Source of the DNA: Paracoccus alcaliphilus
Lineage (GTDB): Bacteria; Pseudomonadota; Alphaproteobacteria; Rhodobacterales; Rhodobacteraceae
Direction: 5' to 3'
DNA length: 64,000 bases
NCBI RefSeq assembly: GCF_028553725.1
Contig: NZ_CP067125.1
Span: 365,814-429,813, forward strand
The translations under genes were made by a program, and so were the position numbers. A model generated the notes under the pieces. It saw nothing but the letters and a program-made list of their open reading frames with translations. It did no database searches and was not told the origin of the DNA. Below, one piece after another: positions 55,295 through 63,136 of the stretch. How positions within the stretch are numbered: position 1 is the first letter of the stretch; every line of letters starts with the position of its first letter.

Positions 55295-56005
55295 TCAGAC
55301 GTCAGGATCGGCGATCCGTGAAAGCCCGTCGGCATCGATCACCGTCAGCTTCTGCCGACCGCCCGTGACCAGACCGCGCGTTTCCCATGCCGACAGCAGC
55401 CGGGAAACCGTGTGCAGCGTGGTGCCGGTCATCTCGGCGATGTCCTGCCGGGTGATGGGAAAGTCGATGCGGGTGCCGCCGCCCTCGATCCGCCCGGCCT
55501 TTTCGGCAAGGCGCAGGACGGCATGGGCCACGCGGCGCTCGACCTCTTGCGTGGACATTTCGCGCAGGCGGGTATGGGCCTCGTCCAGCCGCTGGCCGAT
55601 GGTCTGCATGGCGTTGATGGCAAGGCGGGGATTGTTTTCCACCACCGCATCCCAATCGCCCATGGGCCAGCCGATGACGATGGATTCGACCGCCGCCCGC
55701 GCCGTGCCGGGATAGTCGGGCCGGGCCAGCGCGCGGGCAAAGCCGAACAGATCGCCCGGATGAACCACCCGCACGATCACCTGCTGGCCGTCCGAGGTGA
55801 CCTGCGTGACCTTCAGCCGGCCATGCAGCAGCAGATAGAAGGCGACGGCGGTCGCGCCCTGCTCGAACACCGCATCGCCCTGCCCCACGCGCCGCGACGT
55901 GGCCCGCGCCATCAGACGCGCCAGCGCGGGCGGCTCCATCTGCCTGAACAGCGGCAGGTTGCGCACAAGGGAAATGTCGATCGCCACGCTTTCCGCCTTT
56001 ACCAT
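55295..56005 (-). CDS. nnrR: Nnr/NnrR-type Crp/Fnr-family regulator
   Basis: 236 residues from ATG 56005; a longer start at 56074 is possible. An N-terminal cyclic-nucleotide-like domain (VFEQGATAVAFYLLLHGRLKV; VVHPGDLFGFARAL) is followed by a Crp-type helix-turn-helix: ITRQDIAEMTGTTLHTVSRLLSAWE. The N-terminal cysteines of FNR are absent, which rules out an Fe-S oxygen sensor and fits the nitric-oxide-responding NNR/DNR/NnrR group. It sits among boxes of matching type at 45052, 55267 and 58265 and is their likely reader. Confidence 0.85.
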   Translation of the reverse strand: MVKAESVAIDISLVRNLPLFRQMEPPALARLMARATSRRVGQGDAVFEQGATAVAFYLLLHGRLKVTQVTSDGQQVIVRVVHPGDLFGFARALARPDYPGTARAAVESIVIGWPMGDWDAVVENNPRLAINAMQTIGQRLDEAHTRLREMSTQEVERRVAHAVLRLAEKAGRIEGGGTRIDFPITRQDIAEMTGTTLHTVSRLLSAWETRGLVTGGRQKLTVIDADGLSRIADPDV

Positions 56006-56107
56006 GAACCCGCCCCTAGCTGCCGCAAAACCGGAGGAAAGCAAAGCATGTTTGCCATTTTCTGCGCCGGGCATGGTCCGTTTGGGGCCGGGCAGGCTGC
56101 ATGTCGC

Positions 56108-56395
56108 CTAACCATCCGGCGGGGCCATGCGATCAGGCGTCCAGGGCGGGTCCCAGGTCAGGCGGACCTCGGCGCGGGCAATGCCCGGGGTGGCGGTCAG
56201 CGCGGCCTCGGCGCCCAAGCGCAGCATCTCGGACAGGGGGCATCCGCGGGTGGTGGTGGTCATGGTGACCAGAACCGCATCACCTTCAACCTCTACATCA
56301 TAAACCATCCCCATTGCGATGATATCACGACCTGTTTCCGGATCGATCACGCGGCGCAGCGCATCGGTTGCAATGTCGTGCAGCGCCCTAGGCAT
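56108..56395 (-). CDS. DUF59 / MIP18-family protein (PaaD/SufT-like)
   Basis: 95 residues with the DUF59 core RRVIDPETGRDIIAMGMVYDVEVE and the cysteine motif TTRGCPLSEMLRLGAEAAL. Such proteins assist iron-sulfur or other metal-cluster assembly. It overlaps the DUF2249 gene by eight bases and belongs to the unit headed by the membrane protein at 58209. A role in assembling a metal centre of a denitrification enzyme is plausible but untested. Confidence 0.85.
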   Translation of the reverse strand: MPRALHDIATDALRRVIDPETGRDIIAMGMVYDVEVEGDAVLVTMTTTTRGCPLSEMLRLGAEAALTATPGIARAEVRLTWDPPWTPDRMAPPDG

Positions 56396-56915
56396 CGCTG
56401 CCCCCGGCCCGGATCAACAGACGGTAAGACCCCCCGTCAGCCGCGAAATTCCCTGCCCATTCATGGCCGCGCTGCGCCAGTTCGGGAAACAGGAACATCG
56501 GTTCCCGGTCCAGCAGGGCAAACAGCACCTCGCCCGGCGGCATCGCGGCAATGGCTTCGAGGATGCGCACCATCGGCTCGGGCGGCATCAGCCCGGCCAG
56601 ATCCAGCGTCTGCGTCGGGTCGGGCCACAGCGCCGCGCCGGGGGCCGAGCCCGGTGCCAGACCGGCCTCGGGCGGGACGGGCGCAAGGGGGGCAAAGACC
56701 ACCTCCCACACACCATCGGGGCGGCGGCTGTCGCTGACGCCAAAGCCGCGATTGGCCATCACGTTGAACAGCGGCACCGGCCGGAACGGCGCGATCAGTC
56801 GCAGCGACTGGCCGGGTGTCAGCGCATCGACGGCGGCCATGATGGCGCCGAAAGGTTCCTCGCCGCGCGCCAGTTGCGGGCGGACGTCAAGCTCCAGCGG
56901 GTCGGGTGTGGTCAT
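56388..56915 (-). CDS. Double DUF2249 protein
   Basis: 175 residues from ATG 56915 (MTTPDPLELDVRPQLARGEE); a longer frame to 57029 lacks family similarity. Two TusA-like DUF2249 domains can be seen: residues 7-75 (LELDVRP ... PGQSLRLIAPFRPVPLFNVM) and about 100-172 (LDLAGLMPPEPMVRILEAI ... LLDREPMFLFPELAQRG). DUF2249 proteins recur in denitrification clusters and may act in sulfur or metal transfer. Its start overlaps the end of the upstream membrane protein gene by 29 bp. Confidence 0.83.
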   Translation of the reverse strand: MTTPDPLELDVRPQLARGEEPFGAIMAAVDALTPGQSLRLIAPFRPVPLFNVMANRGFGVSDSRRPDGVWEVVFAPLAPVPPEAGLAPGSAPGAALWPDPTQTLDLAGLMPPEPMVRILEAIAAMPPGEVLFALLDREPMFLFPELAQRGHEWAGNFAADGGSYRLLIRAGGSDA

Positions 56916-58209
56916 GGTCCGGGCTCCGGAAAGGGACGGGAAGGACAAGGGGCGGCAGGGTGGCGGGACGCATCGGGGCGGGCAGGTGGCGCAGGCGGCG
57001 GATGGCGATGACCTCATGGCACAGGCCAAGGGCCGCGATCAGCATGGCAATCAGCGCCAGCCGGAAGCAACCCGCCGATCCGGCAATCAGCGACAGGGTT
57101 CCCCCCAGCACACCCGCCGACCACAGCGCAAGCCAGCGCCCGCTGCGGCGGGCATCGGTCAGGTCATCCACCATCGGCACCGTCTGGCGGCCGATCCGGG
57201 GGGCAAAGACCTGTATCCATGTCAGAAAACTGACGATCCTGACCATCTGCGCAAGGGTCAGCGTTGACAGCCAGCCCGCCAGCGCTGCAAAGACCGCCGC
57301 CTCGGCCCAGTGACCGCCCAGCCGGATCGCAGGCGGGATCAGCAGGGTGCAAAGGCCCAGAAAACCAAGCGCCGCGCGGCTCCAGCGCATGTTCACCTCG
57401 GGCCGGGGGCGTCGGCGGCTGCGCCACAGGCGCTGCATCTGCACCAGATAGAGCGCCACCGTCAGCATCGCCGGAATTGCGACCAACATCGGTGGCGCCG
57501 TTCCAAGGGTTGCCGCCACAGCAATCACGGCGACAAGGAAGATCGCCCGGGGCAGGGCGCCGTCCGGTTCAGGCGCAAGCAGGAACATCGCGAACAGCTT
57601 GTGGCTGACGCCCATCGCGGCCAGTGTCAGCCAACCGCCCGCCCCAAGCAGGATATGCAGCGGCAGCAGCTGCGGCAGGATGCCCGGCGCAACATCGAAA
57701 CCCCGCAGGGTCAACGCCATCAGCGCCCCCGTTGTCCAGACCGCCGCCAGCGCCACAAGCGCCAGCAGCACCAGACGGCTGCCCGGTTGCCGCAGGTCAC
57801 GCGCGGCGATCAGCGTCCATGCCAGCATCGCACCGACAATGGCAAAGGCCAGCGCCAGCACGAAGGGCGCGAAGGTCAGCAGGCCCGCCGTGGGCCAGCC
57901 ATCCAGCGACAGAAACCCCACGGCCAACATCAGGACGCCCGCACTGCCAAGGATCAATGCGGGCAGCGCAAGACCGGGCAGGACCAACGGCCGGGCGCAG
58001 AGGACGGGCACGAACTGGATCAATGCGCCCAGCATCATCTGGCCCAGCCAGCCAAGCACAAAGACATGCACCACCGCCAGCGCCACGCCGCCCGACCAAT
58101 CCCCCGGCCCGACCGCGCCAAGGGCGGCAAGCCCCAGCGCCACCAACAACGCCGTCAGCGCGGTCGCGAACCAGGCCATCGTCCAGGGGGAAAGCTGCTT
58201 GCCGATCAT
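56887..58209 (-). CDS. Haem-copper/NnrS-like membrane protein
   Basis: 440 residues from ATG 58209 (MIGKQLSPWTMAWFATAL), about twelve membrane segments. Conserved histidines suited to haem or metal binding are H48 (AVVHVFVLGWLGQMMLGAL), H185 (LPLHILLGAGGWLTLAAMG) and H203 (VSHKLFAMFLLAP). These blocks recall haem-copper oxidase subunit I and NnrS-type proteins but the full copper-B site is not seen. It is the first gene of an NNR-box-led unit with DUF2249 and DUF59. An NO-related sensing, binding or assembly role is likely; the enzyme activity, if any, is unknown. Confidence 0.72.
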   Translation of the reverse strand: MIGKQLSPWTMAWFATALTALLVALGLAALGAVGPGDWSGGVALAVVHVFVLGWLGQMMLGALIQFVPVLCARPLVLPGLALPALILGSAGVLMLAVGFLSLDGWPTAGLLTFAPFVLALAFAIVGAMLAWTLIAARDLRQPGSRLVLLALVALAAVWTTGALMALTLRGFDVAPGILPQLLPLHILLGAGGWLTLAAMGVSHKLFAMFLLAPEPDGALPRAIFLVAVIAVAATLGTAPPMLVAIPAMLTVALYLVQMQRLWRSRRRPRPEVNMRWSRAALGFLGLCTLLIPPAIRLGGHWAEAAVFAALAGWLSTLTLAQMVRIVSFLTWIQVFAPRIGRQTVPMVDDLTDARRSGRWLALWSAGVLGGTLSLIAGSAGCFRLALIAMLIAALGLCHEVIAIRRLRHLPAPMRPATLPPLVLPVPFRSPDHDHTRPAGA

Positions 58210-58264
58210 GGGACCATTCCAGAGGCTGTCCGCTGGATCATCCCGCAGGTTTCGGAGCTTTTCC

Positions 58265-58278
58265 TTGACTCTGCTCAA
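58265..58278 (-). promoter_or_regulatory. NNR box upstream of the membrane protein-DUF2249-DUF59 unit
   Basis: TTGACTCTGCTCAA fits TTG-N8-CAA with the TTGAC half-site seen at norC. Its centre is 62 bp before ATG 58209, so a -41.5 promoter would start near 58230. It overlaps a further inverted repeat CTCTGCT-CAAACAA-AGCAGAG at 58269-58289. Confidence 0.75.
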
Positions 58279-58395
58279 ACAAAGCAGAGGAAACGCAAAA
58301 TGATGGATGTCCGGCATTACCGGCGACAGCGTAACGATCCTGTCCGGTTCCCCTGCAAGGGCCGGATTTCAATCGGCTTTACGCTTGCCCGCGGC

Positions 58396-58737
58396 CTATT
58401 CCGTGACCTTCTTCACGAATTGCGATTTCAGCCCCATCTGCCCGATGCCGGGGATCTTGCAGTCGATGTCGTGATCGCCATCGACCAGCCGGATGCCGCG
58501 CACCTTCGTGCCGACCTTGACCACGGACGAAGAGCCCTTGACCTTCAGATCCTTGATCACCGTGACGGTATCGCCGTCTTTCAGGACATTGCCGACGCTG
58601 TCGCGGATCTCGGCCTCTGTCTCGGGCTGTTCCAGAAGGGACCATTCATGCCCGCATTCGGGACAGGTCAGCAGGGCATCCACCTGATAGGTGTATACCG
58701 ACGAACATTCGGGGCACGGGGGCAAACTATCTGACAT
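58396..58737 (-). CDS. YjdM/PhnA-family zinc-ribbon protein
   Basis: 113 residues from ATG 58737 ([20 protein letters not shown]). A zinc ribbon with two CxxC pairs (CPEC, CPEC) is followed by the PhnA domain ([40 protein letters not shown]). Although once named alkylphosphonate uptake protein, the family has no proven role in phosphonate use. It is monocistronic here, between the NNR-controlled unit and the iron-controlled haem receptor. Confidence 0.9.
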   Translation of the reverse strand: MSDSLPPCPECSSVYTYQVDALLTCPECGHEWSLLEQPETEAEIRDSVGNVLKDGDTVTVIKDLKVKGSSSVVKVGTKVRGIRLVDGDHDIDCKIPGIGQMGLKSQFVKKVTE

Positions 58738-58823
58738 ATCCCGACCGATTAAGCGCTTCCTGCCGGTAATGGCAAGCACAAGCTGACCGCCGGGCGATCA
58801 TCGCGCCCCGTGCTGCACGGGAA

Positions 58824-58842
58824 CTTGACTGTAATAGTCAAG
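58824..58842 (+). promoter_or_regulatory. IscR-type (Iron-Rhodo) palindrome before the haem receptor
   Basis: CTTGACT-GTAAT-AGTCAAG is a perfect inverted repeat that fits the IscR type 1 pattern TGACT-R-WWW-Y-AGTCA. It contains the best -35 candidate (TTGACT, 58825-58830), with a weak -10 near 58847, so binding should repress the haem receptor gene. IscR acts as an iron regulator through such boxes in Rhodobacter. Confidence 0.75.
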
Positions 58843-58946
58843 ATCGTTAACCCGACCGCAACCAGCAAGCCTGTATTCCAGCAAGCCGAAATCGGAATTT
58901 CGATACCGGGCCCGTCACGGGGTGACCGGTCGGAAAGGATTTGCGC

Positions 58947-60986
58947 ATGCCCCGTCACTCTGTCCGCTGCCTGCTTCTGGGTTCGGCCCTGCCGTTTCTG
59001 ACTGTCGGAGCCGCAACGGCGCAGCAGACCGGCTCGCCATTGGTGCTGGACACGATCACCATTCTGGACACCCGCACCGCAGGCAGCGCGATCGAGGCGC
59101 TGGCCGGGGTCAGCACCGTGGGCGAGGGCGAGTTGTCGCGCCAACAGCCCGCCAGCACGGCCGAGATCCTGCGCCGCATGCCGGGCGTGGGCGCGACACC
59201 CAGTGGCGACGACAGCTCGGTCGCGGTGAACATCCGCGGCTTGCAGCAGATGGGCCGGGTGGTGGTGACGGTGGACGGCGCGAGGCAGGATTTCTGGCGC
59301 GTGGGGCATGGCTCGGGCTCGTTCTATATCGATCCCGACCTGTTGAAACAGGTGACGGTCATTCGCGGTCCCAGTTCGAACAGCTATGGCTCGGGTGGGA
59401 TCGGCGGCGTGGTGGCCTTCGAGACCAAGGATGCCGCCGACCTGCTGCATGACGATGAAAGCTGGAGCGTGACGCAACGCCTGCGCTATGGCTCGAACGG
59501 CGAGGGCTGGGGGACGACGACCACCGCCGCCGGGCGTATGGGCGAAAATGTCGAGGCGCTGACCTCGTTCAACTATCGCGACAGCGACCCCTACAAGGAC
59601 GGCAATGGCGACAAGGTGCGCTGGACGGGCGAGCGGCTGGCCTCGGGTCTGGCCAAGCTGAACTGGCGGGTTGCCCCCGGCCACGAGCTGAAATTCACCG
59701 CCATGCGTCAGCAGAATGACGACATCATCTCGGGCTCCAGCGGTTCCAGTTCCCCGACGCTCAGCCGTTACGACGCCGACACCACCACCGACACGTTAAG
59801 CCTGTCCTATAACTTCAGCCCCGAGGAAAACGACCTGATCGACCTTGAGATCAAGGGCTATCACGTCGGCACCGACAACCGGCAGGCGCAGCTTTGGCCC
59901 GAGGACAATATCGGCGAGTCGCGTTACTACAAGGTCATCAGCAACGGATTGTCAGCGCAAAATTCCGCCCGGTTCTCGGCGGGCGGCTGGGATCAGACGC
60001 TGTCGGTCGGGGCGGATTATGCCCTCATCAAGGGCAGCTCGGATGCCGACCATTTCGGGGCCGGGCGTCAGGAACTGTGGGGCACGTGGCTGCAATGGCA
60101 GGGTCAGCACAACATTTTCGAGGTGATCGCGTCGCTGCGCTATGACAGCTATGACCTCGACGGACGCAGCAAGGCCACCGACAGCGAACCCGAACGCGAC
60201 GTGTCGCTGAACGGCAACCGCTGGTCGCCGCGCCTGTCGCTGGGGGCCGAGGTCACGCCGGGGGTGCAGCTGTTCGCCTCTTATTCCGAGGGCTATCGCG
60301 CGCCGCATCTGCAAGAGGTGTTCCGCAAGAACGGCGCGCATGGCGATGGATACGAACCGAACCTGCTGCTGCGTCCCGAAACCGCCAAAAGCTGGGAAAT
60401 CGGCGCGAATATCCAGCGTGAGGGGCTGTTTCTGGGCGATGACTTCCTGCGCGCCAAGGTCACGGCCTTCCGGTCAGATGTGAAGGATTACATCGACACC
60501 ACCCGCGTGGGCGCCGTCACCCGATACGAGAATGTCGGCAAGGCCAAGCTGGACGGGATCGAGATCGAGGGCAATTACGACTTCGGGCGCGGTTATGTCG
60601 ATCTGGGCGCGTCCTTTGTCAACGCGCGGATGAAGGATGGCGCGAACGAGGGGCTGACGCTGTCGAACACGCCGCTGGACAGCATCACCGCGCGGCTGGG
60701 CCTGCGGGCCTTTGCCGACCGGCTGGAATATGGCGTCGAATATCAGCAACTGGGCGATGTGACGCGGCTGACCTCGACCTCCGAGACCCGTTACCCCAAG
60801 GTCGATCTGGTCAATCTGTTCGCCAGTTGGCACGAAACCGACGATTACCGCATCGATTTCGGGATCGATAACCTGTTCGACAAGGCCTATACCGACGCGC
60901 AATCCGGCTGGGCGACGACCTCGGATATCGAGCAGGGGCGCGGCCGCACCGTCCGCATTTCATTCACGAAACGTCTGGGCGGCTGA
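58947..60986 (+). CDS. TonB-dependent haem/haemoglobin receptor
   Basis: 679 residues from ATG 58947, with AAAGGA 7 bp upstream; a TTG two codons earlier is less likely. Signal peptide to about residue 26. The plug domain shows PASTAEILRRMPGVGATPSGD, SSVAVNIRGLQQMGRVVVTVDGARQ and DLLKQVTVIRGPSSNSYGSGG-type blocks. The barrel has YSEGYRAPHLQEVF and NLLLRPETAKSWEIG, typical of the haemoglobin/transferrin/lactoferrin receptor family; YRAP and NLRPE-like motifs are haem-receptor hallmarks. It ends with the aromatic-poor RISFTKRLGG. It is followed after 16 bp by a siderophore-interacting protein. Confidence 0.9.
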   Translation: MPRHSVRCLLLGSALPFLTVGAATAQQTGSPLVLDTITILDTRTAGSAIEALAGVSTVGEGELSRQQPASTAEILRRMPGVGATPSGDDSSVAVNIRGLQQMGRVVVTVDGARQDFWRVGHGSGSFYIDPDLLKQVTVIRGPSSNSYGSGGIGGVVAFETKDAADLLHDDESWSVTQRLRYGSNGEGWGTTTTAAGRMGENVEALTSFNYRDSDPYKDGNGDKVRWTGERLASGLAKLNWRVAPGHELKFTAMRQQNDDIISGSSGSSSPTLSRYDADTTTDTLSLSYNFSPEENDLIDLEIKGYHVGTDNRQAQLWPEDNIGESRYYKVISNGLSAQNSARFSAGGWDQTLSVGADYALIKGSSDADHFGAGRQELWGTWLQWQGQHNIFEVIASLRYDSYDLDGRSKATDSEPERDVSLNGNRWSPRLSLGAEVTPGVQLFASYSEGYRAPHLQEVFRKNGAHGDGYEPNLLLRPETAKSWEIGANIQREGLFLGDDFLRAKVTAFRSDVKDYIDTTRVGAVTRYENVGKAKLDGIEIEGNYDFGRGYVDLGASFVNARMKDGANEGLTLSNTPLDSITARLGLRAFADRLEYGVEYQQLGDVTRLTSTSETRYPKVDLVNLFASWHETDDYRIDFGIDNLFDKAYTDAQSGWATTSDIEQGRGRTVRISFTKRLGG

Positions 60987-61002
60987 AGGAAAGGGTGCCT
61001 CG

Positions 61003-62082
61003 ATGGCCGAACTGATCTGTCATGCAAAGCTGACGCTGCCGCATCATGGCGATTACATGGGCGACATCACCGACAGGCTGGCCAGCTTTCAGGCGCAGCG
61101 CATGCCCGCCGCGCCCGGTGTGACGCGGTTGCGCTATGCCTTCGGCTGGGCCGAGATCGTGGCCGAGGGCGCGCAGGTGCGGTTGCGCGGCGGTGCCCCC
61201 GATCCGAACGGTCTGGCGCGGCTGAAGGATCTGATGGCCACGGCCTTCATGCTCTATGCCAAGGCGGATGCGCCGCGCATCCTGTGGCAGGGCGACGCGG
61301 CGGGCGACCGGCGGCTGGATTCCTTCCGGCTGATGCGGGTGCTGTCGGCCTCCAGCCTGACCCCGCATATGCGCCGCATCCGTCTGGGCGGCGAGGGGCT
61401 GGACCGTTTCGCCGCCTTCGGCAACATGCATGTGCGGCTGCTGCTGCCGTCGCCCGCGATCCCCGCGCCGGTCTGGCCGGTGGCGGGGCCGGACGGTCTG
61501 GCCGACTGGCCCGATCCGGAGCGCAAACCTGTCGCGCGGGTCTATACGATCCGGCGCATGGATGCCGCGGCGGGATGGGTCGATATCGACATGCTGCTGC
61601 ATGACAGGGACGGGCCGGGCTCGTCATGGGCGCGAACGGCGCAGGCCGGTGACGCCATCGGCATGATCGGCCCGCTTGGCCGCCCCCTGAACGCCGATGC
61701 GCGCCATTTCATCATGGGCGCGGACGAGGCAGGGCTGCCCGCGCTGGCCCGGCTGCTGGAAACGCTGCCGCCCCGGACCGGCGGCACCGCCTTTGTCGAG
61801 ATCACCTCTGCCGTCGAGCGCCAGCCCATCGACAACCGCACCGGCATCCACGTGGAATGGCTGCTGCGCCAGCCCGGCGCCGCCCCCGGTCAGACGCTAG
61901 CCGACCGGATCATGGCCGAGGGCTGGCCCGACCGGCCCGACAGCTTTGGCTGGTTCGCCGCCGAATCCGCCGCCGCCCAGCAGGTGCGCCAGTTCTGGCG
62001 CTCTGATCTGGGCCTGGGCCGCGACCGGACCCTGGCCGCCGCCTATTGGAAACAGGGCCGCGCGGGGTTGATGGCGGGATAG
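61003..62082 (+). CDS. DUF2218-siderophore-interacting protein fusion
   Basis: 359 residues. Residues 1-90 are a DUF2218 domain (LICHAKLTLPHHGDYMGDITDRLASF). Residues about 105-355 are a SIP-type FAD/NAD(P)H reductase with VARVYTIRRMDAAAGWVDIDM for FAD, HDRDGPGSSWARTAQAGDAIGM, and the C-terminal WFAAESAAAQQVRQFWR and AYWKQGR. SIP proteins reduce ferric siderophores or related iron complexes in the cytoplasm. It is co-transcribed with the haem receptor behind the IscR box, so it likely releases iron from the imported ligand. Confidence 0.88.
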   Translation: MAELICHAKLTLPHHGDYMGDITDRLASFQAQRMPAAPGVTRLRYAFGWAEIVAEGAQVRLRGGAPDPNGLARLKDLMATAFMLYAKADAPRILWQGDAAGDRRLDSFRLMRVLSASSLTPHMRRIRLGGEGLDRFAAFGNMHVRLLLPSPAIPAPVWPVAGPDGLADWPDPERKPVARVYTIRRMDAAAGWVDIDMLLHDRDGPGSSWARTAQAGDAIGMIGPLGRPLNADARHFIMGADEAGLPALARLLETLPPRTGGTAFVEITSAVERQPIDNRTGIHVEWLLRQPGAAPGQTLADRIMAEGWPDRPDSFGWFAAESAAAQQVRQFWRSDLGLGRDRTLAAAYWKQGRAGLMAG

Positions 62083-62107
62083 GCCGATCCGCGTCGCGCG
62101 CAACCAT

Positions 62108-63094
62108 TCATACGGCCGCTTCGGCGCGGTTCCTGATCACCTGCAACACCGCGCCGTGGAAATCGTTCAGGAATATCCGCCCCCAGAAATCGCAATAGGC
62201 ATTGATCGGCGTGGCGATGGTATAGCGCGTGGTCAATGTCAGCCGGGTACCGCCGTCCGACAGGGGCTCCAGCAGGTAATCGCCGCTGGCAATCTTCAGA
62301 TAGTCGCTGTCCACATCGATATGCGCCTCGACCGCCGCCGGGATCGATTGCGGGCCAAAGCTGAAATCCCAGGCCAGATAGCGGTCATCCTCCCACGCGG
62401 TCACGATCTCCTGAAAGCGGACGCCCTGTGACCATTGCAGATGCCGGACTGCGCCGATCCCCGACCCCTGAAGCGAGGCGTTTTCCGGGCGCGGCACGCC
62501 GACCAGATTGTGGCTGAAGGTCGCCGGCAATTCGTCGCGCTGCACATCGGGGATCTCGACCGTGTGGCGCCAGACGGTGGCGGGTGGGGCGGCGATCTCG
62601 ATCACTGTGGTCACCGCGCCATGATGTTCTGCATAACCGATCAGGGGCTCCAGCGGCAGGGCCAGCAGGGGCAGGGCGATCACGAGGCTGGTCGGCGCGC
62701 GGGACGAGTACTGCCTCAACAGGCTGTGCGTCAGCAGCGAGCCGACGGTCGAGCCGACGGCAAAGCACGGGGCGGCCATGAGGACGCAGATCCCGCCTTC
62801 CTGGAAAAACAGCATGCTGATGACGACCAGCGCAGAGATCACCAGCCAGCCATTGACCAGATGCCGCCAAACGTCCTGCTCTCCCCGCGGATCGGCGATG
62901 GCGGTGGCGATGCTGGCAATGCCCATCGGCATCAGGATCAGCCCGGCGATGAACGGCAGCCAGCCTTCGGACGCAGGCGTCAGCCAGATCAGCAGATAGA
63001 GCAGCAGCCCATAGGCCAGCGCGATTCCCACCGCCAGCACCAGACGGCACCAGACAGGAACTGGCCTGCGCGAAGGTCGTGGGTTCTGAGTCAT
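62108..63094 (-). CDS. Membrane-anchored SRPBCC-domain protein
   Basis: 328 residues from ATG 63094 (MTQNPRPSRRPVPVWCRL). The first 165 residues hold four to five membrane segments (LVLAVGIALAYGLLLYLLIW; LPFIAGLILMPMGIASIA; LVISALVVISMLFF; LVIALPLLALPLEPLIGY). The rest is a polyketide-cyclase/SRPBCC fold (VIEIAAPPATVWRHTVEIPD; RYLAWDFSFGPQ; TRLTLTTRYTI). The combination suggests a lipid or hydrophobic ligand held at the membrane. No neighbour hints at a pathway; the gene is convergent with the SIP gene. Function unknown. Confidence 0.78.
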   Translation of the reverse strand: MTQNPRPSRRPVPVWCRLVLAVGIALAYGLLLYLLIWLTPASEGWLPFIAGLILMPMGIASIATAIADPRGEQDVWRHLVNGWLVISALVVISMLFFQEGGICVLMAAPCFAVGSTVGSLLTHSLLRQYSSRAPTSLVIALPLLALPLEPLIGYAEHHGAVTTVIEIAAPPATVWRHTVEIPDVQRDELPATFSHNLVGVPRPENASLQGSGIGAVRHLQWSQGVRFQEIVTAWEDDRYLAWDFSFGPQSIPAAVEAHIDVDSDYLKIASGDYLLEPLSDGGTRLTLTTRYTIATPINAYCDFWGRIFLNDFHGAVLQVIRNRAEAAV

Positions 63095-63136
63095 GCTGCC
63101 TTTGGCCACCGGAAATGCCGCGCCGGGACGTGGCGC

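Noticed and set aside
58269..58289. CTCTGCT/AGCAGAG inverted repeat as a terminator of a rightward transcript
   Set aside because: It overlaps an NNR box in a promoter region, is short, and no rightward gene ends there.
58824..58842. FNR/NNR box before the haem receptor (TTGAC ... GTCAA)
   Set aside because: The spacing between half-sites is 7 rather than 4, while the IscR type 1 pattern fits at every defined position.
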